DNA of 64,000 nucleotides from Martelella endophytica (GTDB lineage Bacteria; Pseudomonadota; Alphaproteobacteria; Rhizobiales; Rhizobiaceae). How positions within the stretch are numbered: the stretch's first letter is position 1; the number at the start of each line of letters is the position of its first letter. A program made the position numbers and the translations under genes. Below are positions 59,024 to 64,000 of the stretch, in pieces. A model generated the notes under the pieces. The model did not search any database, was not told where the DNA came from, and saw nothing but the letters and a program-made list of their open reading frames with translations. The stretch is from the NCBI RefSeq assembly GCF_000960975.1, contig NZ_CP010803.1, positions 3,937,818 through 4,001,817 on the forward strand. Direction: 5' to 3'.

Positions 59024-59428
59024 TCAGGGGGCGGGAACGTCGGCCTTGTCGACGCAGTCGGTCAGCCAGACGTCGTAAATGGAATCCTCGACGGCATTCA
59101 GCGCCGGTGAGTCGGCAAACATCCAGCCGGAAAAGATGCGACCGACCTCGTTCTGCAGCGACACCTTATCGACCTGGACGAACGCGTCCACCTGCTGCTC
59201 TTCAGTCTCGTCACGCGAATAGCAGACCCGCGGCGTGACCTGCAGGCGGCCGAACTGAACCGTCTCGCCGACATAGGCATCGAATGTGTAGGTGCGGCCG
59301 GTGATCTTGTCGATGCCGCCGAATACCGCAACGGGATTTTCAACACGCGCGGCAAAGGCGGGCGCGGCTGCAAGGCCCGTGAGAACGAGCGAAGCTGCAA
59401 CCAGACGGCAAGAAGCGTGAAAATCCAT
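59024..59428 (-). CDS. Exported DUF2155 family protein
   Basis: A 134-residue protein with a signal peptide (about residues 1-26, ending AFA/ARV) and the full DUF2155 signature: VFGGIDKITGRTYTFDAYVGETVQFGRLQVTPRVCY, then IFSGWMFADSPALNAVEDSIYDVWLTDC. Two cysteines may pair. AGGGGAAA lies upstream of the ATG. The family clusters with the NDUFA12 gene in Hyphomicrobiales. Function unknown. Confidence 0.9.
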   Translation of the reverse strand: MDFHASCRLVAASLVLTGLAAAPAFAARVENPVAVFGGIDKITGRTYTFDAYVGETVQFGRLQVTPRVCYSRDETEEQQVDAFVQVDKVSLQNEVGRIFSGWMFADSPALNAVEDSIYDVWLTDCVDKADVPAP

Positions 59429-59532
59429 GTGTTTCCCCTGAAAACGAAAAGCGCGGCCGGCGCCGCGCTTGTCTCAAACTGGCATAAACACCAGCCTACC
59501 GGCAGAATGCGGCAAAAACGTAATCAGGCCGG

Positions 59533-59931
59533 TCAGGAGCCGGGCGTCCAGGCGTCGTAATCGCCCGTCACCTTCTCGCGCTCTCCGGCAACCGCAAGCG
59601 AGCCCTTTGGGCGGTAGGCGAGCGCCGTGCCCGTCAGGTTCGGATTGTGCGGCTTTTCCCAGGCGCGGGCGGTATAGGCCTGCGCCGGCGGCGGGGTGTC
59701 AGTGCGATGGTGCATCCAGCCGTGCCAGCCGGGCGGAATTGCCGAAGCGTCGGCATAGTCCTTGTAGATCACCCAGCGGCGGGTCAGCCCATAGGTCGAC
59801 TTGCCGCCTTCATAATAGACGTTGCCGAACTGATCCTCGCCCACCTTCTTGCCGAAGCGGCGGGTGAAGAGATCGGTTCCGATGGTCGAACCATTCCACC
59901 AGGTAAAGATCTTGGTCAGAAAGCCAGCCAT
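59533..59931 (-). CDS. NDUFA12-like complex I accessory subunit
   Basis: A 132-residue homolog of the B17.2 accessory subunit of respiratory complex I. The pattern is TWWNGSTIGTDLFTRRFGKKVGEDQFGNVYYEGG, RRWVIY, and PPGWHGWMHHRTDTPP, followed by a proline-rich tail. In alphaproteobacteria it is encoded apart from the nuo operon and beside DUF2155, as here. AAGGAAAG precedes the ATG. It is expected to bind the peripheral arm on the cytoplasmic face. Confidence 0.93.
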   Translation of the reverse strand: MAGFLTKIFTWWNGSTIGTDLFTRRFGKKVGEDQFGNVYYEGGKSTYGLTRRWVIYKDYADASAIPPGWHGWMHHRTDTPPPAQAYTARAWEKPHNPNLTGTALAYRPKGSLAVAGEREKVTGDYDAWTPGS

Positions 59932-60021
59932 TTTCTTTCCTTCGTCGGGCCGCGTACGGCCAAATTGCGTTAACCCGTGTATGGCGCGTCAGGCGGCGCT
60001 TGTCCAGTGCGGTGCGCAGTC

Positions 60022-60498
60022 TCAGTGATCGCTCAGCTTCATTTTGAAGCCATGATGCGATTGCCTGAAACCGAGGCGTTCATAGAAGCGGTGGGCATCG
60101 GTGCGGGCGGCATTGGACATCAGCTGCACCAGCCGGCAGCCTTCGATCTTCGCCTCGTCGATGGCGGTCTGCACCATGCGCGCGCCGATGCCGCGGCCAC
60201 GGAAATCCGGATGGGTCTGCACCGCCTCGACGGTGAGCACCGCCCCGCCCCGGCCCGTCAGCGAGCGGGTGTAGGTCGTCTGGAAGGTGCCGACGATGAC
60301 ATCGCCCAGTTCCGCGACATACAAGGTGTTGCTGGCAGAAGCGTCGATCGCCTCGAAGGCATCGCGGTAGTCGTCGTAGGCCTCCGGATCGGTCGTATCG
60401 CCATGGCCGCCGAGCCGGTCCGCGGCAAAGATCGCGATCAAATCCGGAAGGTCTTCGAGACGCGCCTCGCGGATGACCAGTTCATCAAGATCAGACAC
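60022..60498 (-). CDS. GNAT family N-acetyltransferase (downstream copy)
   Basis: A 158-residue acetyltransferase. The acetyl-CoA loop is HPDFRGRGIGARMVQTAIDEAK and the C-terminal RFYERLGFRQSHHGFKMKL is typical of the fold. It starts with GTG 60498, seven bases after AAGGAG, and overlaps the preceding acetyltransferase gene by eight bases, so the two are translationally coupled. The reading frame continues to 60612 but upstream residues are unconserved. Substrate unknown. Confidence 0.85.
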   Translation of the reverse strand: MSDLDELVIREARLEDLPDLIAIFAADRLGGHGDTTDPEAYDDYRDAFEAIDASASNTLYVAELGDVIVGTFQTTYTRSLTGRGGAVLTVEAVQTHPDFRGRGIGARMVQTAIDEAKIEGCRLVQLMSNAARTDAHRFYERLGFRQSHHGFKMKLSDH

Positions 60499-60994
60499 CG
60501 GTAAGCTCCTTCTCCATGATGACGGCCGGAATGCCCGAGCCGCAACTGCCGCAGTTCTGCGTCGTGCCGGCTTCCGTGAGGCCGTGGGCCCGGTAGAAAG
60601 CGACGGCCGCATCGTTGCCGTTCATGACCTCGACCGCCAGCCGTCTCGCGTTCGGAAAACAGGTTTCAATCTCGGCAAAGAGATCGCGGCCGACGCCCTG
60701 GCGCTGACAATCCGGATGCACGTAGAGCTGGTTCAGGTTGATCATATCGGGACGCTTCTCCGACAGGGCGGCGTAGGCCATTCCACCGATACGGCGACCG
60801 TCGTCGGCAACAAGGAACTCGCCGCCGGGCCTTGCAAGCCGTACCTTCACGGCGGCGGGCGAATGCCACTCCGCAACCAGCGCATCGACCTTCTCACGCC
60901 CGAGGATCGGATCATAAGTGTCATGCCAGGTGGTATCGAGCAGCTCGCAGACTGCGGCGACATCCGTCTCCATGGCTGTGCGGACAAAGAACAA
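60491..60994 (-). CDS. GNAT family N-acetyltransferase (upstream copy)
   Basis: A 167-residue acetyltransferase with the core NLNQLYVHPDCQRQGVGRDLFAEIE, then VAFYRAHGL and a cysteine-rich NCGSCGSG near the C terminus. It begins with TTG 60994, supported by GGAG seven bases upstream that lies over the end of gatB. Only five bases separate it from the gatB stop. An ATG at 60973 would remove the first strand of the fold. Substrate unknown. Confidence 0.82.
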   Translation of the reverse strand: MFFVRTAMETDVAAVCELLDTTWHDTYDPILGREKVDALVAEWHSPAAVKVRLARPGGEFLVADDGRRIGGMAYAALSEKRPDMINLNQLYVHPDCQRQGVGRDLFAEIETCFPNARRLAVEVMNGNDAAVAFYRAHGLTEAGTTQNCGSCGSGIPAVIMEKELTGV

Positions 60995-60998
60995 GCGG

Positions 60999-62501
60999 CT
61001 ACTCCGTGACGCCCAGCTTTTCCTTGACCAGCGCCTGAACGGCCTGCGGGTTCGCCTTGCCCTGGGAAGCCTTCATCACCTGGCCGACGAACCAGCCAGC
61101 AAGCGATGGCTTTTCCTTGACCTTTTCGACCTGGGCCGGGTTGGCGGCGATGATCTCGTCGACAATCTTCTCGATCGCGCCGGTATCGGTCACCTGCTTC
61201 ATGCCGCGGTCCTCGACGATCACCTTGGGATCGCCGCCCTCGTTCCAGACGATCTCGAACAGGTCCTTGGCGATCTTGCCGGAGATGACGCCTTCCTTCA
61301 GCAGATCGAGGATGGCACCGAGCTGCTCGGGCGAAACCGGTGTCTCATCAATGCCTTTGCTCGCCTTGTTGAGCGCGCCCAGCAGATCGTTGATCACCCA
61401 GTTCGCCGCAACCTTGGCATCCCGGCCTTCGGCAAGCTTTTCGTAGTAGTCCGAAACCGCCTTGTCGGAGACCAGAACGGAGGCGTCATAGACCGAGAGG
61501 CCGAGGGCTTCGACGAAGCGAGCCTTCTTGTCGTCGGGCAGTTCCGGAAGGTTCTTCGCCAGTTCCTCGATGAAGGCATCGTCGAATTCGAGCGGCAGAA
61601 GGTCCGGATCGGGGAAATAGCGGTAGTCGTGCGCGTCTTCCTTGGAGCGCATCGAGCGGGTCTCGCCCTTGATCGGATCGAACAGGCGGGTTTCCTGATC
61701 AATCGTGCCGCCCTCCTCGATGATATCGATCTGGCGCCGCGCCTCGCTTTCGATCGCCTGGCCGATGAAGCGGATCGAGTTGACGTTCTTGATCTCGCAG
61801 CGCGTGCCGAAGTCGCCGCCGGGCTTGCGCACCGAGACGTTGACGTCGGCGCGCATCGAGCCCTCGTCCATGTTGCCGTCGCAGGTGCCGAGATAGCGCA
61901 CAATGCTGCGCAGCTTGGTCATGTAGGCCTTCGCCTCGTCTGCCGAGCGCATGTCGGGCTTGGAGACGATCTCCATCAGCGCGACGCCGGAGCGGTTGAG
62001 GTCGACGAACGACATCGAGGGATGCTGGTCGTGCATCAGCTTTCCGGCATCCTGTTCGAGGTGCAGGCGCTCAATGCCGATTTCGATATCCTCGAAATTG
62101 CCCTGTTTGTCGGGACCCAGCGAAATGATGATCGTGCCTTCGCCGACGATCGGATCCTTGTACTGCGAAATCTGGTAGCCCTGCGGCAGGTCCGGATAGA
62201 AATAGTTCTTGCGGTCGAAGATCGAGCGCTTGTTGATCTTGGCCTTCAGGCCGAGACCGGTGCGGACAGCCTGGCGCACGCATTCCTCGTTAATGACGGG
62301 CAGCATGCCGGGCATGGCTGCATCGACCAACGAGACGTTTGCGTTGGGCGCCTTGCCGAAGGTGGTGGAAGAGCCGGAGAACAGCTTCGAATTGCTCAAC
62401 ACCTGCGCATGCACTTCCATGCCGATGATGACCTCCCAGTCGCCGGTGGCGCCGGGAATCAGGCGTTTGGGATCAGGCGTGCGGGTATCGACAATGGTCA
62501 T
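60999..62501 (-). CDS. gatB: Aspartyl/glutamyl-tRNA amidotransferase subunit B
   Basis: A 500-residue kinase/transamidase subunit that converts misacylated Glu-tRNA(Gln) and Asp-tRNA(Asn). It has [50 protein letters not shown], and RADVNVSVR, and ends with a YqeY-like tail ([24 protein letters not shown]). ATG 62501 gives the usual length of 500; the ATG at 62519 is also in frame. gatC and gatA are not in this window. Confidence 0.97.
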   Translation of the reverse strand: MTIVDTRTPDPKRLIPGATGDWEVIIGMEVHAQVLSNSKLFSGSSTTFGKAPNANVSLVDAAMPGMLPVINEECVRQAVRTGLGLKAKINKRSIFDRKNYFYPDLPQGYQISQYKDPIVGEGTIIISLGPDKQGNFEDIEIGIERLHLEQDAGKLMHDQHPSMSFVDLNRSGVALMEIVSKPDMRSADEAKAYMTKLRSIVRYLGTCDGNMDEGSMRADVNVSVRKPGGDFGTRCEIKNVNSIRFIGQAIESEARRQIDIIEEGGTIDQETRLFDPIKGETRSMRSKEDAHDYRYFPDPDLLPLEFDDAFIEELAKNLPELPDDKKARFVEALGLSVYDASVLVSDKAVSDYYEKLAEGRDAKVAANWVINDLLGALNKASKGIDETPVSPEQLGAILDLLKEGVISGKIAKDLFEIVWNEGGDPKVIVEDRGMKQVTDTGAIEKIVDEIIAANPAQVEKVKEKPSLAGWFVGQVMKASQGKANPQAVQALVKEKLGVTE

Positions 62502-62597
62502 GGTCAGCTCATCGTTCATTCACTGGGTATCGTTGGTGAGGTAGAGCAATTAGGGGCGAGACGCAAGCGATTGGGTGGGTCTCAAACGCGCAAAACC

Positions 62598-62626
62598 TTG
62601 ACCGCTGGCGCCTTCAGGCTTATCTC
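62598..62626 (+). promoter_or_regulatory. Candidate promoter upstream of the YjhX-family gene
   Basis: TTGACC (62598-62603), a 17-base spacer and TATCTC (62621-62626) on the plus strand resemble a sigma70 promoter. It would give a leader of about 165 bases to the start at 62800. The rest of 62520-62799 shows no feature I recognise. Confidence 0.35.
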
Positions 62627-62799
62627 TTGGCGGTCAACACGGAGTGTGTATGTCAAACCGTCAGGAATCCCGGTAAGGGCCCTGCCCGTCCAGCCATCAA
62701 GGCGGATGCGCAGCGGCCGAAAACGATGAGCCCCGCGAGGCACTGCCAGCGGGAAACGTTTTCGTGCGCCCATATGGCGCCAATCCGGAATTCACGACC

Positions 62800-63057
62800 A
62801 TGGACATCTCGCGCGACGAACAGCGCATACTCCACCTGCTCGCCCAGGGCGGCAGGATCGAACTTATCCGAAATAACGGCAGGAAGATCGAACGGGTGGA
62901 TTGCTACACCCGTGATGGCTGGCTCTATCCCGGCCTCAACCTGACGCTCTTCCGCAAGCTCAAGGCCAAACGGGCGATCCGCTCTCGACGCGGAAGGCCC
63001 TACCAGATCACCTCACGCGGTCTGGAACTGGTCCGCAGCCAGCCGGACAACCGCTAG
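62800..63057 (+). CDS. yjhX: YjhX family toxin-like protein (TopAI homolog)
   Basis: An 85-residue protein matching the YjhX/UPF0386 pattern: MDISRDEQRILHLLAQGGRIE, an ERVDCYTRDGWL strand, LFRKLKAKRAIRSRRGRPYQI and the closing GLELVRSQPDNR. In E. coli YjhX (TopAI) inhibits topoisomerase I and is neutralised by the GNAT-like YjhQ. I chose ATG 62800, the family start, with CGGAA upstream; the longer frame begins at 62764. No antitoxin gene adjoins it on this strand. Confidence 0.88.
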   Translation: MDISRDEQRILHLLAQGGRIELIRNNGRKIERVDCYTRDGWLYPGLNLTLFRKLKAKRAIRSRRGRPYQITSRGLELVRSQPDNR

Positions 63058-63065
63058 GAGTGGAC

Positions 63066-63091
63066 GCGGCGCCTCACACAGAAGGCGCCGC
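63066..63091 (+). terminator. Hairpin after the YjhX-family gene
   Basis: GCGGCGCCT (63066-63074) and AGGCGCCGC (63083-63091) form a 9-bp stem with an 8-base loop, ten bases after the stop. The tail is not T-rich. Confidence 0.5.
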
Positions 63092-63209
63092 TTCCACGCA
63101 ATCCCGTCTGTCCATGCGGCAACCCGCCGCGCAAACGGGCCATGACATGTCATAAAAAATCCTTCAATCTAGAGTTTAGGAAGGTTGTTGAATCTTTGAA
63201 GGACATCAA

Positions 63210-64000
63210 CATGAACAAGAAACTCGTTGTCGTTGCCGTGATGAGCCTCACCACGACACTCTTGCCGGTGCTCTCCGGCCCGGCTTTCGCCCAAACCAGC
63301 ATCGAGGCCAAAGCGACGTTGACAGCCGAGCAGGCCAACGCGATCGCCGATACGATCTACATGATGGCCTATCCCATGATGCTGATGGACATCAGCGCCG
63401 AGATCGGCACCAATGTCGCCGAGCCGGCAGGCGTTGCAGCGCCGATCAATCAGTTCGCCAATCTGCAGGCCTTTCCCGACGCATCGTTCGACACCGTCGT
63501 GCGACCCAACGCCGACACGCTTTATTCCTCGCTCACCTACGATGTCTCGAAGGAGCCGCTGATCATTTCGATTCCGGCCTCGCAGGGTCGCTACTATCTC
63601 TTCCAGATGATGGATGAATGGACCGACGTCTATGCCTCGCCGGGGAGCCGCACGACCGGCGATGATGCCTACACCTTCGCCGTTGTCGGCCCCGACTGGC
63701 AGGGAACGCTGCCGGAGGGCGTGCGAGGCTATGTCAGCCCGACGGCAGAAGGCTGGGTTCTCGGCCGTGTCGAGACGAAGGGGAAGGCCGACTACGACGC
63801 GGTTCACGCCTTTCAGGACGGGCTGAAGGCCGTGCCGCTCAGCGCATGGGGCACGGACTACGTGCCGCCCAAGGGCGTGGTCGACGCTACGCTCGACATG
63901 AGCTCGCCCGTCAGCCAGATCGCAAAGCTTGATGGCCCGGCCTACTTCCAGCGTTTCGCAGAGCTGATGAAGGCGAATCCGCCGCATGCCAATGATGATT
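63210..64000 (+). CDS. DUF1254 family exported protein (truncated by window end)
   Basis: The first 263 residues of a protein that runs past the window. It has a signal peptide (about residues 1-28, ending AFA/QTS), then the DUF1254 pattern: FPDASFDTVVRPNADTLYSSLTYDVSKEPLIISIP, GRYYLFQMMDEWTDVYASPGSRTTG and VRGYVSPTAEGWVLGRVET. AAGGA precedes ATG 63210. It is expected to be periplasmic; the family function is unknown. The C-terminal domain, usually DUF1214, would be outside the window. Confidence 0.88.

Noticed and set aside
63169..63987. Minus-strand 272-residue frame at the window end
   Set aside because: It is the shadow of a plus-strand DUF1254 gene with signal peptide and ribosome site that runs off the window.

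Overview
The window looks like chromosomal DNA of an alphaproteobacterium of the order Hyphomicrobiales, most likely family Rhizobiaceae. The reasons are the rhizobial-type dcw gene order with a long-tailed FtsZ, the families DUF1489, DUF2155, DUF1127 and NDUFA12, a CreA/LigA/RecN/BamD/LpxC block beside ftsZ, a Rhizobiales-type anti-Shine-Dalgarno sRNA, and high G+C throughout. The genus cannot be resolved. I see no tRNA, rRNA, CRISPR array, IS element or prophage.

Layout. Positions 33-9194 (minus) hold creA, ligA, an endo/exonuclease-family gene, a cardiolipin synthase, recN, bamD and lpxC. Positions 9478-27412 (minus) hold the division and cell wall cluster, transcribed mraZ-rsmH-ftsL-ftsI-murE-murF-mraY-murD-ftsW-murG-murC, then ddlB-ftsQ-ftsA-ftsZ. 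murB, usually between murC and ddlB in rhizobia, is absent. Its place is taken by a 226-base intergenic region with two CtrA-type half-sites. Upstream of mraZ a sigma70-like promoter is overlaid by four TGGG repeats at 10-base period, the expected MraZ operator. rnpB (27790-28188) and the Tol-Pal set (ybgC, tolQRAB, pal; 28368-33639) follow on the same strand.

Positions 33776-44498 hold mostly housekeeping genes: a DAO-family oxidoreductase, a DUF1176-like secreted protein, a TerB-DnaJ co-chaperone, an FtsH paralog, DUF1489, sdaA, a 33-residue membrane microprotein gene, DUF599 and DUF1624 membrane proteins, a MerR regulator and mgtE. Positions 44703-51293 hold a YdeP-type molybdopterin oxidoreductase coupled to a small partner, a PAS-GGDEF-EAL protein, and a regulatory RNA island with a cuckoo/alpha-r14-like sRNA and two DUF1127 genes. 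Positions 51401-64000 hold a PLP aminotransferase, a GST, amn, a diguanylate cyclase, a lytic transglycosylase, a pectinesterase, DUF2155, NDUFA12, two overlapping acetyltransferases, gatB, a YjhX-family toxin-like gene and a truncated DUF1254 gene.

The genes work together mainly as an envelope growth and division module: precursor synthesis (Mur, MraY, Ddl), septal synthesis (FtsW/FtsI), Z-ring control (FtsZAQL), outer membrane constriction and assembly (Tol-Pal, BamD, LpxC) and membrane protein quality control (FtsH). TTAACCAT-type motifs upstream of ddlB, mraZ and tolQ, with shorter TTAA matches upstream of pal, suggest shared cell-cycle (CtrA) control. The most interesting non-coding object is the sRNA at about 50375-50498.
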